A DNA stretch of 64,000 nucleotides, from assembly GCA_025331565.1 (NCBI GenBank), contig JAFREQ010000040.1, forward strand, positions 7,627,001 to 7,691,000. Direction: 5' to 3'. Origin of the DNA: Holacanthus passer. Taxonomy: Eukaryota > Chordata > Actinopteri > Pomacanthidae. Positions 34,301 through 48,800 of this stretch are shown one piece after another. The position numbers and the translations under genes were made by a program. The notes beneath the pieces were generated by a model. That model had not been told where the DNA came from. It did not search any database and saw nothing but the letters and a program-made list of their open reading frames with translations. The number at the start of each line of letters is the position of its first letter. The stretch's first letter is position 1.

Positions 34301-37300
34301 ATGTCCGAAAAGAGTTCATCATCCGGTTCGGATGAGGATGTGGACCCGGAATCCGGGCAGCCTGTGGAGCTCGGAGGCGTTTTAAGCAAGGTAACGTTGT
34401 TTGAAGCAGTTTGGATGTTACCATGTTTCATGCTACAGAAATAACTTACATCTTGGGTGTCTTAATAACACACTGCTGCACATTACTAATGAGCTGCAGA
34501 AGTTGAATTAAGTCCTGTAAGCACATCATTTACACAGCTGATCTGTTGATTGCATGGTGCAGCTAACCTTTTGCCTTGTACCTCCTGTGTGTTTACAGTG
34601 GACAAATTACATCCACGGATGGCAGGACAGATGGGTCGTGCTGAAAAACAATACTTTGAGCTACTACAAGTCGGAGGATGAACGGGAATATGGCTGCAGA
34701 GGGTCTCTGTGCCTCAGCAAGGCTGTCATCACAGTAAGTATTTACCATGGTATGAGGAAGTAACATCACTCTGCTGCTGTCTGTTGCACAAATAGAAAGC
34801 ACAGTGAGCTTAGCACCTGTTCAACATTTCAGACACTAAGATGGGTGAACATGAAAAGCCTAATTTTCTGCATCAGTGCTCTTGGAGTAGGGTTACCTCT
34901 CTGCCAGGGCTCAATGTTTTGATCCTCCCTGTCATTACCATATAGTTGAACTTTAATTCCTTCAGTCCTTGTTCCCAGAGATACAAAGGTAAACATTAAC
35001 TAGTAATGAGGCAGTTATTAACATTACAGGCAAGGCAGTGAGCTGTATTTTATCAGGCCAACCATTCTTGCTCCAGCAGTCATTTGCGAACACTCTCATG
35101 CCTCTTCCTCTATGGCATTTATTCCACTGGCTACTTGAATTTGGTTGTCCCTTTGTGTTAAATCAAAGCTTTGACAGCACACTGTAGAGATTGGAGCTGT
35201 ATTTTCCCTATGCATGTGTCCCGTTGTTGAGATAAGTGGTAAATCGCACACCCTGGTTAAATATTCACTATTCTCTCTGAGCATACTGTCGGTCCAGGGG
35301 CCAAACAAATGGTTTTACTGTGATTTGTTCAATAGGATTATATGACTCAAAACTGGATTAAAACTGCAACATGAAAGGTTTCAGTTAGTTTCCTCTGTTG
35401 AGAGTGATCGTTTGAGTGAGAATTACACCCATTCCCAGACCTGAATGGAACTCTACTGGACATTTGGAGTGTTTTGTAATTGTGTTATAGTGGGCTAATT
35501 AAGAGCGTACACAGTTTTATTACACATGCTCACTAATAATTAATGTACTACCTCACAGCCTCCTCTTTCTACCTCTGCCTTCTTCCAAAATATCTAAAGC
35601 CAGTACTGTCGAAGGATACTGTGGTATGAGGACTCAGGAATGCAGAAACAAGCCCCTGCTTCTCTTCTTGCCTAATATCAGTCTGTAACACACTGTGTAG
35701 CTGCAGACACACACAAGACTGTCTTCAGACAGAAGCTAAATGTGCAGGAAATGTTACTTTGCAAAAATTTCTATCAGAGGCCAAGGTCTGTTGGCAAAAG
35801 CTCACATCAGTTCAAACTGTCGTCTATGCATCAGTGATTTCCTGTTATATGTTTTTATACAGAGCAAACTGATATAAATAATTTTAAATATTTATTGTTT
35901 TGATTATTATTTAATTAAAATACAAACATGTATGTACACACACTAGTTCCAAGACAGAGAAGTAGAAGTCTTAGATGTCTCTTAGGTGAACTATGACCAT
36001 CAGTGTTTGACTGATAACCTCCTCTCTCCTAACCCTGAAGATGCCACAGTCCTATCTGCAGAAAAAAGCCAGCACAGCAAAGATGTTCAGTAGTGCTTAC
36101 GCAAGGGGAAGGAGATTGTTTTAGGCAGAATGAAAGAGGTATAAACTTGATTGTAAAACAGAGGTTTATGGGCCGTGTCTGATACAGCACAGCAAGATAG
36201 ACTGGATTTCTCTAACCAGTAATGGAAACATGGCTGGATGCACTTGAGGTTACCATTGCATGGCCCTCCTTATCGTGAAATTTGAAACTGGGGGGCATTT
36301 TTGATCTTACACCTGTCTCCGAGGGGAAACTTTTGGTCTGTGGTTGTCTGTGACTGTAATAGAAAGCATTTAAGGGTCAGAGAAAACCCCTCAACCTTGT
36401 CAGCATCCCAGATATGCAACTTGTGAAATGTAACACTAGTGTTAAAGTGTAAAGACAATGTTACACAAAGTTATGCAGGCTGAGAGCTCATGTTCAGATT
36501 TGGAGTGTATGTTGCTATTGTCAGGGGCAGCAAATAAACCAGCACATGAGCATCGTTCAACAAATCTAATTAAACTTTGGTTACATGAGGTTATGTCAGC
36601 TGACAGAGTAGCTTGGTGCTACTGAGGAGAAAACGGGAAGGAGATTCAAGTCAACTGTGTCTCATTTCTTATTAGGAACCTTTACAGAGCAGCTCTCTCC
36701 TCAGCTTAGTGCAGTGGTCAAATTCCAATCTCAGAGGAAACAGGGGAATTCTTTGGTGCACGTGTTTGGGTGCCTAAGGCAGTCAGTGGTTGAAGCTGGG
36801 TGGGGTGCATTGTAGAACGGGGGAGTGAAATAGTTGAAAGATCTGGCCTAATAGTTGAAGGAAAAGTTATGATGACCCCGGTTCAGGCTAAGGCATGCTG
36901 AAAGAAACTGCACAGCTCTGCTGTGGTCGTTCAGGGTTGCGCCTGCAGACATAAGACATCAGTTTCTAATTAAAATTCCTGTTTATTGTGTGACAGAGGC
37001 TTTTCTGTGACTGATTGAATCCATGTGTGTCCACAATGTGTCATCGCAAGTCAGCTAGTGTCAAAAACGGATAGATGACTATAGAGGCATTCTAGCAAGA
37101 TATTTGCTCCAATTCCTCTGTTATTTAATTGAACTAGGAGAAAGTGTTACACTTACTTTTTGTATTTTGGTTTTCAAATCCTCATTATGACAGTATTTCC
37201 TGACATGACTCATGTACTCTGCCTATTAACTATTCATGAGCCCTCTCCTCTCTTGTGCAGCCTCATGAGTTTGACGAGTGTCGTTTTGACATCAGCGTGA

Positions 37301-39772
37301 ACGACAGCGTTTGGTACCTCAGAGCTGAAGATCCTGAGCACAGACTCCAGTGGATTGAATCAATAGAGCTGCACAAGGTGAGTGGAACGGGATTCTCTTT
37401 CTTCAACATATATTTTCTACATCTTTTTTCTTGTCATACAGTTATTTGTGGGAATTTTATTAAATTTATTTATTTATTAAATTTTATTAAATTTCCCCGT
37501 TCTGGGACTAATAAAGGAATATCTTATTTTACCTTGATAGATTAACACTACAGATGCTCAGTGTGCCTGAATCCAGTCCCTGTTGTGCTCAGGGATTTTT
37601 TGCTTGGTTTTTGTCAAGAATCAGAACAAATTTTCTTATGCCATATTGTGTCTGTTCCTCAGGCCATAATAGATAAATATTGTTGATTCTTTTTTGACTT
37701 GCCTAATCACCCACTGAAAACATTGTTTTGCTGTATTATTCACATTTTTCAGGTGTTTAGGTTCAATTTCAGGTCAGGGTGTTTTTCAGAACAGACTGGG
37801 AGTTATCTGTTTTGTTCAGTGGGCTGGGTGTGGCAGGGCAGGGATTCAGACAGACAGAGAGAGAGAGAGAGAGCCCTTCCCCCTGGGAATGGGAATGGGA
37901 GGAATCTGAGGTGGGGGTATCCCCTGTCACCAGATATCAGGCTGCTGCAATGGCATCTAGTTAATGATGCATGGTTTCTCAACATAAGGTGTGTAAAGCA
38001 CTTTAGATATGCTGTCATGGTTTACAAGAGAAGTTCTGTGCAATATATAATGTTGTAATCTGTCCAAAACTACAGATACAGCTAGCCATTTGTTACTGAT
38101 TTTGTAGTTAACTACTTTGCTTAATTTAACCATATGTTCAGTTTTATTTTGTTTTTATTGATTTGCTTATACAGTGTTAAAAATGACTGTACTCTGACAT
38201 TGGGTGATTTTGTTTATTAATTCTTATTAATTTTAATTCTTTGTTGTATGGGTCTTCTTGTGAAATTCGTGTGTGAGAGAATGAGAAACAGGTACCAGTG
38301 CACAAGTGATCTGATTTATGTAATTATGCCATTTTTCTTGCGTGTGTTTTGCAACATAAGAACACTGTAGTTGAGAGACCACAGTAAATGTATCACTCTT
38401 GAAAAAATAATCACTATCCTGTGAATCCTCATTAGACCTGCTTCTCCACTGAAATAGTGCTGTGGATGATTTTGTTAGTCTACTGGGTGTTGACATGTCA
38501 ATTGAGTGTGAGTGACCACAGGTCTCTAGTCCATTAACAAGTGTGTGAGAGTATTTCTGGGTTATGTCTGGATTTTGACCTACAGTAACCTCAGTAAGCT
38601 TAACACAGCAATACCTGCAGGATTGCTATAAGTGAGTGTGTCTTCACTGCTCCCAGCTGGACAAAGAGGGACTTACAACATGAAATGGTCACCACTCACA
38701 CTCTGGTATTAATCTCTGTGTCGGGACCTAAAAGTCCCTCAACCGGTGTAGCCTACCTATGCTACCTTGTTTAAACATACGAATATTATTCATTTGTACT
38801 TCTCTTTTTCATTCCCAATGCTAAAATTCTCATCACAAAAACTAGTAAAAGTAGTAGGTAACACACTTAAATACAATAAACCCCCTTTCAAAAATTTCAA
38901 AATCTAATCCATGTTTGTTGCTAGTAACTAAATTTGAAACTATCGCCTTCAACAATTAAGCATTTAGCAAAAAATGTTAGCATCTACTATTGAACCTCTG
39001 GACAAATTGTGTAACATTTAACTTTTTAAAACTACTTTTTGGGGTTTCATACGCTCATGCTTTGCTTAAGCTGCGTTTTGTCAGTATCTAACAATAATTG
39101 TGCTTTAATATGGGTCAAACAAATCATGGCAAACAAATCATCAATGACTCTTGCAAAGGCAAACAACCACCATTTGCATATCCATATTACCAAATTAGCC
39201 TGTTCCTGTACAGGAAAAAGCAGTTTTTGTGCAAGTCCGTTTGTGTTTTTGTGTGTGGGTGTGTTTGTGTTGGTGGTGGAAAAAGTCGTGCGAAATGTAG
39301 GGACGTTAAGTGCAGCTCTTGATGAATAATGCATTTTTTTTTTTAATCGCCTGTTCGCACAGCAACAAAAATCAAGAGGGACACATAAAACTCTCGATCA
39401 TACTGAGAAGACTGTTCCATTCTGGTAGATTCAGAGGGGTGATATGTGAGGGAAAGGGGAAAACCCCTTGTGTATATTCTCAATTTCTCCATCACCTCTT
39501 CTGGCTGTTTATTGGCACAGTCTTAACATTATTGGCCCAATCAAGCCTCAGAAGGGGTTGTCGCCTAATCAGAATAAGAATGGATATGAGGAGAAGAATC
39601 AGGCAGATGGAAGTAAAGCAGAAGAATCCCCCCCCCCTCCTCTCTCTCTCTCTTTCTCTCTTACTTTCTCTCTCTCTCTCTCTCATAAAATATACTGTAG
39701 GCTGCTGCGCTCGCCCACCCATTTGGTAGTTTTGTAGTTTATCACACAAACAGCTCCGGACAGCCCTTAGCC

Positions 39773-39838
<66 letters not shown>

Positions 39839-42800
39839 GTCTCTCTCTTTCTCTCTCTCTCTCTCTAATGCATACATGCACGCAGCCTTCATTTTTATCC
39901 CTCTCTCGCTCTGTCTCTTACATGCAAGAAGCACACACAGTCACAGTTGCTCGCTCAGTGATGGATGCTGGACATAAAGATGGACAAGATGAAAAGGTTT
40001 CACATATCAGGGTGTGTGTGGTCCGTTGATATATGTATGCAGCAAGAGCAGAGTGCATGTACGCGTGTGTCTTTGAGTCCATGTGTGTGCCTGCGGAAGA
40101 TCTGACTGAAAGCAGATGTGCTTCGCTCTGGCGAGGAATTACAAGATTCATCCTTTTGGCTCCGTCTGTCTCTTCTGCTTCAAGGAGCAGCTAGTGTCTG
40201 CCTCTCCTCTGGCTGCTATGAAGCAAATGACTTTTTCCTCTTCCTCCTTTCCCTCTCTTATAGCTGCTTTCTTTTACTTGATGAGCTAAGCTGAGCCTGT
40301 ATGGCTTTTCTTCTCCACCTCCTCCTCTTCCCTTTTATTCCTCAGTGAGGTGTGTCCGGGGGAAACGGGAATACTGGATTTAAGCCTCTGAATTGTCAGA
40401 ACAGTGGGAGTGTTGGGGGAGCATCTGGGCCATGTTGGGGCCAGCAAACCGCCGGAACTGCAGCAGTGTCCTGCTCTGCCTTGGGTGTTGGAATGGCCAA
40501 ATGGTGGGCTTATAGCATGTTGGCATGCTGCTTGTTCATTCATTACTAAAGTCTTTAATTAGCATGCAAGTGTTCGGACATGACTGATTAATAAACATAA
40601 CCCACCTTTGCTCTCATCCATACGTTACACATATGATTACGTTTTATTTGCATGTGTGCAGTTTTTCACATTAGTAGCACTGATGTGTTAGCGCCAGCAT
40701 TGAACTCCACTGCATGTCAGTCATTGTAAGAAATCATTCACTGTTTTTTAGAAATTAAGCTTACACTCCATGGTTGTATGCTGCACTACCAGCATTTTAC
40801 ATTTTTAATGAGATAATTTCCTAATCAGTAATGTGCTCAGATGTGTAGAAGTACTCAGTTGCTATGGTCAGTTATTGTGAACTCATCTCGTTACCATCAC
40901 AAAGCCGTGGGCACAAGATGCCATTTCATGTGTTGTGTATGAGTGGGTGTTTAGTTTGCATGGCTGTGTCATGCTGACCAAGTGCTTAAAGATGGCAGTC
41001 TCTTCAGTTGTCTTAGATTGGTCTTCATGTTTCATCAGTGCATTGCTTTGCCTCTTGGTCTCTGCCCAAAGTAGCAATACAATAATCAGGATTTTAGCAT
41101 CCTGTGTATCTCATATCTCTCATATCTCTGTCAGAAAAAAGAAATGAACTACACCAAATCAGATCCTTTAGAGATAATGTTATAAGAAGTAAACGGTATT
41201 GTATTTCATGTATTTGGTTAAGGACTCGTTGTTGCAGGAAACGTCGATAATAGCGTTTGTGAATGTTGTAATGTTCAGTTATTTTTTAGACTTGGCCAAG
41301 CCATTTTTATGGCTGTAGTTTTCTTGTTAAATTACAGAATTTAATTTTATTGTCTGATGTTTTGTTATTTTTCTTATGGCCTTCATGTGTGTTGTGTATT
41401 AATATAACAAATGTTTTAAAATGTTGATTGCAATTCATACATCATCCAGTAGGGTTTTTAGTAATACTAATTGATTTTATATGATGTCAGAATTATTACT
41501 GAGTAAATGTTCCGTTAATTAACTAAATCTACTCTGTGTACGCCTGCAATTTATCACTTTAATCTTAATATCACATTAATGACAAGACATATGTAAGCTC
41601 TCTCAGCCGTTCACCTGTTCACCAGTATTCAGTGTCAGATTTCCCAGTCTGTTACCCTGTTGTTAAGTGTTGTAAGATCCTCTAGCAGAGGAATGTGCGT
41701 GTGCTCTCTCTCGAGTTTGTCACCTGACTCTCTCTTCAGTTTGTTCACTGTTCTTAAGAAATACCTCTGCATGCCAATTACACAAGAAGGCCATGAGTAA
41801 ACCTCAGCAAATAAACGTAGACTCATAAGACATACTAGCAGCATGAGTCCTGATTCATTCGAAAAAGAATTTTACTTTCACACAAGCTCCTCATTATTGT
41901 TTCCACTGAGTAAAGGTATGGATTTAAGTCTAATGTTTGGTCATACATTTACTGTCTCTCTCTAATGTAGTCAGTAACAGTTAACAGCTGCATGTGGGAC
42001 AAACAAGAATAATTTGCTTTGGCGGGGTTGGCGGGGTGTGCACACACATACACTATGTATTATAAAATTCTGTCACTTTGCTGAATTGGCAGTCCCAGGC
42101 ATCGCCCAGTCATAAGTTGGCTGATTAATGGAACAAATGCCGTTCCTGCCACTCCCTAATGACTCTTCATCCAGTTGGTCTGTTTTATAATGCCATGTGA
42201 AACAGCACACTGTATATTCTAATAGGTATACACAGTATTCTCCTCCAGAAAGTGTAAATCAAGCCTAGATCTCGCCACTATGCGATATAGTGTAATTTCT
42301 TTCCACTTCAACAACAACCTAGTATCAGGTCTCCTGGCTGGGCTGATGCATATGTCTATTTGTCAGTCCCAGTCCCTTCAACAGACTGTTTGTCTGTGTA
42401 GGTGTAGGTCATGCGCTGGTCAAGCTCAGCATTACTCAGTGCTGCATACTGCAAGAACTGATCTCCCCCTCTCTCTGTTTCTGTCTAGTTTTTATGAGCT
42501 GCAGACTTTCTTATTATATTGCAGATTGTTTAATGTGTTTTATGCACTTACTGATCATCTGTTCCCTCCTCTTTGTTTCTTTCTCCATGTATCCTCTGTT
42601 TTCCTTCTCCTTTCTTACCATCCATATCATACTCTCTCCTTCCTGCATTCTCAATCTTTCCTCTATTTCTTTCAATCCACCCCCGTCTGGATTTCAGGCC
42701 GAGTCTGGTTATGGTTCAGAAACCAGTCTCAGGCGTCATGGTTCCATGTTGTCTCTCACCTCAGCAGCCAGTGCCTTGTCTGCCACATCCACATCCTCCT

Positions 42801-45800
42801 TCAAGGTAAAAAAAAAGTGATCTCCAGAAAGTTTGAGGATGTTGTACACTAGCAAATCATGTCAAATTCTTAGTCCTTGTTGCCCTCTGTGAAGTATTTC
42901 CATCAACACACATTTAAAGCTGCTGAAAATACCAGCCAAAAGCTTGATCTGTTTTAATTATTGTTGTCATTTGTAAGAATGTCAAGTGTTTTGTACCTAT
43001 TTTTTTATTCTGGCCTTGCTTTATGGTTAAAACAAGAGCAGATCTGACAACAACTGACATTTCCCCTGACAGCCTTTGATTGCGTCTCTTTACTTCTGTT
43101 TCTCTCTGCTCAGAAGGGGCACAGGTTGCGTGAGAAGTTAGCAGAAATGGAAACTTTCCGGGACATTTTGTGCAGACAAGTGGACACCCTGCAGAAATAC
43201 TTTGACTCTTGTGCTGATGCTGTTTCCAAAGATGAATTTCAGAGAGACAAAGGTAACCTGTGGTATAGATACACTATTATGAAGCGTGTATGGTGTCAGA
43301 GATTTAGTTTAAACTGCTTTAAAATTGAAATAAATTCATTTTGTTTTGCTCCCCAAAAAATCTGATATTTAGAGCAGTGTAGACATGACAAGGAGGGATT
43401 AGTCTTGATGTTTACTGGCAAAGGGAAATAATTTATAGATTGGGAACTTCTTAACTTGGTTCATGTAGGATGAGAGTTAAAGGAGAGGGGTTGGTAAGAC
43501 TCATTAAGAAAGGAAACCAAAATCAATATCCACTTCCAGGGCACTTTGTGGGTAGACCTGCAACGATTTGATGATTCATTGATTAGTTGTGAAATGCTGA
43601 AAAATCAACTGTTTGGAACTGGCTCCAATAAATCCAAAGTATACCCTCCAAATGCTGTCAAATAGGTTTGAAAATGTTAAACTAATTTTCTATTAGCTTT
43701 ATGTCCAGCTTCAGGTATTTATGCCATTTTATAATTTGGTTAATTGAACAGATAGATTGTAGATAGATCTAAGATTGCTGTTGTTTTCTTACCAGTAGTA
43801 GAGGAGGACGAAGAGGACTTTCCTACCACTACAAGATCTGAAGGTGAATGTAATCACAACAACAATGGCAGCAAAGAGAAATGTGAGTTTCTGACCATTT
43901 ATTGCTTCGTTTGAGAATATCTCTATTATATCTCTATTTAATATCTATTTTAAAATACATTTTGGTTGCTTGCCCTAATAACTGATTAATTAATTGCAAA
44001 TCACTGTAATATGATTAAAATTTGAAGTAATAACTGATTAATTTTAAATGTAACAATCTAGAATGTCACACTCAGTGGTTTCTTTGTTTTTATCTGTGCC
44101 AGTGTTTTCCCCTGCCAGTCCCAAAGGTATGAATGGAATAGACTTCAAGGGTGAGGCCATCACCTTCAAGGCCACCACAGCAGGCATCCTTTCTACCTTG
44201 TCCCATTGCATCGAACTGATGGTCAAACGAGAGGACAGCTGGCAGAAGAGATTGGACAAGGTACGATCTTGCACTCTACACACAGTGATTAAAATGAATG
44301 TCACTCACAGTGTGTCACATGAATAATAAGCAGTTTGAGTTTGAGTGGGCTTGTCAGCAGCCACTGTTGTGTGGAAGTGTCAGAGGCTGAGAAGCTAATT
44401 GTTGCCTTCCTCTGTCTTTAAGGAGTTGGTTATTGTGACCAAGAGGGTTTTTTTGTTTGTTTGTTTGTTTTTTTTGACTCTGTCCTTCACGTGATGAGGA
44501 TGTACTGCAACGCACTGATTTCTGATGTCTAGCTCTGATTGTAGTATGTGAAAACAATCAGCTAGTTATGTGGGTGGTGACGTTGATGGGAAATTAACTA
44601 TTAAAAAGGTACAGTGGTTGTTTTTGAAAGGCTGGGAGGTGATTTAAAGGAGGTGACTCTGAAATGATTTACATGTAATATACGTCAGCTGTGTGAGATG
44701 AAACAAGCCTTGATTCCTTATGCTGTAGTTGCCTTTTCCCCTTATTCTTAAAATCTGCCTTAGTTATGGAAGATTTGATATGGATATGTGTTTAAGTCTT
44801 TATTTATCCCTGATTTCTGCGTGTTAATATTTGCATTTATTTGGGAAATGAAACTGTCTTGTAAAGCAATGTGTAACTTTTTGTTGTTCTTTTGTTGTTT
44901 TTGCTTAAATGCTCTCTCAGTATATTTTTAGTGGGAAATATTAAGGTGCCTTAAGCAATACATTTTGCAATGGAGCTCTCTGTTCAACTGCCAGTTGCCA
45001 TTGTAAAGCAACATGGTGTTGAAAAGGAGAATGTCTGCTCAGTCAGCATTAAGAACTGCAACAACAATTTAGGACTCCTCAAGAGTCCAAATTACCAAAA
45101 GCAGTCATTTTTATTGGATCTGGCTTTCAGGTGGTTAATGTAAACCAGCAATATGAAATATAATATAAATACAGTAATGGCAATTGCTCAATAAACATAC
45201 ATTTTAAAATAGTCAGACTTGCTTACCAGAAACACAAATACACCTGTTTCCCATAATGAGTTTTAACCCTTTTTTTTATTTGATTCTTTTGTTTTTTTAT
45301 TAGTGGTTGGAGTTCACATAAGACTCTTCCATTTATTGATTTTGCTTTATCTAGAGAGCAGTCTGTGTTGGTGAAGGTATGCTCTTCAGAGATCCTCATG
45401 CTTACATCCTGATCAGCTCAGCTGATGTTGTCAAACCAGTTTCTTTTTTTTCCTCCGTGTGTAAAGGTGTGCAGCCCAACCCTAAAACCTACTAAAGCCG
45501 GGAAGTGTTTTCAGTCACTTTGACTGCTCAACTGAAACTACCTCAATCTTATCTGTGTTTGGTTTTGTGTATGAAGTTTAACCACCAATGTTGAGTAGGG
45601 AAATAGATACAGAACGCTCAGAACTCAAAAGAACTAGACACACCTGCTCAGGCTTGTACAGGGAGTGAATTAGAACATGACTGCCCGGACTTCATGGCGC
45701 AATTTGTGGAAGCCTTCGCTACAAAGGGGGACAGAGCTGCTCAAATATCAGACACAGAGATGGATACCTCTACAGACCTGCAGCCTCTTCTTTACAGTAG

Positions 45801-48800
45801 GTCTCTGTCTATCTGTCTAGTGGTTACACACAGCTGACAACAGGATCACCTCCTGTTTATTTTGTGCTAAGTGTTACATGTCTGCACCTCCCTGTACACT
45901 TAGTTTGGTTTCATTGTTTCTTTCTGTCTGGTTTCTCCATTTAAGTATTTTCAAGAGAGTGTGCTTAGGAGTTGTTTCAGTTTGCTTGCTTTCTGTGTGT
46001 TTATGTTGAGTTGTTGAGTGGTTTCAGTCTACATAGTAAATCTTGTGTTTTGATTCATTTTCTCTCACAGAGAGACCAAATACTTGAACTGGTTTGATAG
46101 ATTTCTGTGCTTTTAAGTAATAGATGGTGAAAACAGTCAATGTATCACTGGAAGATAATCTAAGCTCTTCAGTTGCCCACTATATAGCAGCAGTCTGTTG
46201 TTTCTATTTCATTTTTGTAAAGTGTGTTTATTTGCCTCTGGCTGGGATGAGACATTTGGTAAAACCTGTTTGAGTGCGCTAACTGAATGATGTGGCGGGT
46301 TTGCCCTATTGTTTGTGACATGCAGACCTCTGTTTTCTCACCCTTTTTTGCAACTCTTATAAGCTGTAATCTGATTCTGATTAAAGGAGCATTGTTTCTG
46401 GGGCGGAGATATATTTTTACTCTATAACACTGAATTCCTGTTTGTTTGTTGTATATTTGTGAATTTCCCCACTGTGGGACGAATAAAGGTTTATCTATCT
46501 TAAACATAGAGGATTAGCAGATCTAATTTAAATGCAGATTTTTAATGGGTGTTTCTAATTGCATGCTGTCACTATTATTGAATTTATTACTTTTTTTACA
46601 GTTACACTAACAACACTGCACTGATTTCTCTGTGTGTTCAGGAGCTAGAGAAGAGGAGGAGGGTAGAAGATGCCTACAAGTCTGCTATGAATGAACTGAA
46701 GAAAAAATCACACTACGGGGGCCCAGACTACGAGGCAAGATGAAATCAGATAAATGGATTAAAAACAGCTAGATAAACCACAGCAGAACGATTTCTTGAC
46801 TTTATTCCATGTCTCCCAGCATGTGCATTTTCATCATTCTGCACCTTTTGCAGGGCTGTTCTCACACGATTCTTATATTGCTGGCAACATTTGCTTTCCA
46901 CAGGAGGGGCCCAACAGTCTGATCAATGAGGATGAGTTCTTTGATGCAGTGGAAGCTGCACTGGACAGACAGGACAAGATAGAGGAGCAGGTGTGATGAA
47001 AATCTAAACTTAATCTATTTTGCACAATCAAAATGTCCTCTGTCCTCCGCTCTTGTTCTACCCTTTCTCATTTTTCTCTCTCTGCCTCTATCACTATCTG
47101 AAACACATTTATACAATGCAAAGTGAGCTAAAGCACAGTTACAGAAATTTCACACAGAGATTTTGCCTTTTTCTGTAGTTTCTTCTTAATTTTCTCTGTC
47201 TTACCACACTCCTACTCTCTGTCCCTCAGTGCCAGTCAGAGAAGGTCAGGATACCTCGTCTAACTCCCGTTCCTCCTGGAGACGCCTACTCCACCATCGG
47301 TACACATCGATTTGCAACCAAGGTGCTCAACACATTTCTAACTTTCTCTTTAATGTGCATCTTATTTCCATCCTACCTGTTCTAATTTTGGGTCTACTGG
47401 TTGCTGCTCTTTGCAATGTCTCATTCTCGTCTGAAGCCTAGTCAGCTTACAACCAGTATGACCTGCTGAAAAGCTCTGCAGCAGCAACTTGTGTGCTTTC
47501 TCATGTGTCCATGCTTCGCCTTAATCTATTCACACAGGGAATCAGTTTGTGCTTATTGCAATAATTTCAAAGCTTACATAACATCATCATATGAAATGCT
47601 ACTTGAGCAGGTCGTGATTGTGTCGTCTTGACTGCTGCGGTGGTGCCTCTTTCTGTTTTTGTCCTTATTCCTTTTTCTTTCAATCTTCCTTCCTCTCTGC
47701 TGTACAGCCCCATAGCCATTCTTCTTCCCTGTCCTCCGCTGAGCTAGTCAGTGCATCAGATGACATTCACAGATTCAGCGCCCAGGTACTGTATTTGGTC
47801 AATAGTCAGCACCTGTATCTGCAGGGGGATGCAAACGCCTACTGCTTTCCACCACAGGCAGCGAGAGCATGTGCAGATAGCATGAGAATGTCTACTAACC
47901 AGTCTCTCCAGGATTTCACAAACATTTCCTGTGCTTTAAGTAGAATGTTTATAGTAGGTTTTTACACCAAGGTCTTATGGTGTTATGCAATGCACTAAGA
48001 CAAAAAACATGACTGGAATAAATTGAAATTCCTGGAGTGACTAACAGGTTGTCTTTATCACATAACTGTTTTCCTCATACAACTGATAAGAATAAAATTA
48101 GTTTAATGCTGTATGACTGGAATCTAATGAAACCGCTTCATTTCCTTTCCTCACATCATTCTCTCTTCCGCAGCATGCGGAAAAGCAAGCATGAATCCAG
48201 ACTGCACTGTGTTCTTTATGCATTGTTGAAATGTTGAATAACAACCCCAAGCAGGATCAAGTGTTTAATATTTATTTGGTTACTGCTCAGTGGCTAGTGT
48301 ATTTTCTTAAGGAATTCCTAAGATTCTGAGAAGGAAATAGTTTTTCTGTTTTTCCTCCTATGATGTTATCAAAACCTCTGTAATGGAATACCAGCGCAAG
48401 TGCTACAGTAGGTGTGTTTATTACTCAAGACTATAAATCAGGCGTTTTCTAAGTGAGCCTGTGGGCCTCCCCTCAGACAAAGCTTGGAAAGAGAAGCCCC
48501 ACCCTTAGTTTACTTGCTCAGTTTTGCTCAGTACCTGCATGCCTATGGGATCATGATCACATTATTTGACTAAACAATTGAGCCAAGATTGCCTTATGTT
48601 GCTGTTTGACATAACTTCTACTATGCCAAATACATTTTAAAAAATGTCTGTCTTAGAGCATTTATTAGTTTCTGACTCTGGAAAAGTGGCAATAAAATTC
48701 CCCAAAACACCAAATAATTTTTTCACTTCCATTCACTGAGCCTCCCCTTAAACTCCAACCCACCTCCCAATTTGAAAACCTCTGCTTTAAATCATTAAAC

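Larger units (their letters stand above)
37378..42697 (+). other. cert1: cert1 intron 3 (5.3 kb)
   Basis: No exon with family resemblance was found. It contains the LINE/SINE tail above, a GA run at about 37855-37873, a TG/GT-rich patch near 39241-39280 and two long CT tracts (39638-39867). The segment 39900-40560 is less AT-rich than its surroundings and could hold an alternative promoter or first exon, but nothing in the sequence proves this. Confidence 0.6.

Noticed and set aside
39492..39881. 129-codon minus-strand frame rich in Arg-Glu
   Set aside because: It is the translation of the CT tracts read as GA repeats; no gene structure.
42280..42852. 190-codon plus-strand frame around cert1 exon 4
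   Set aside because: Out-of-frame reading through intron and exon; the correct frame is the one giving SGYGSETSLRRHGS.
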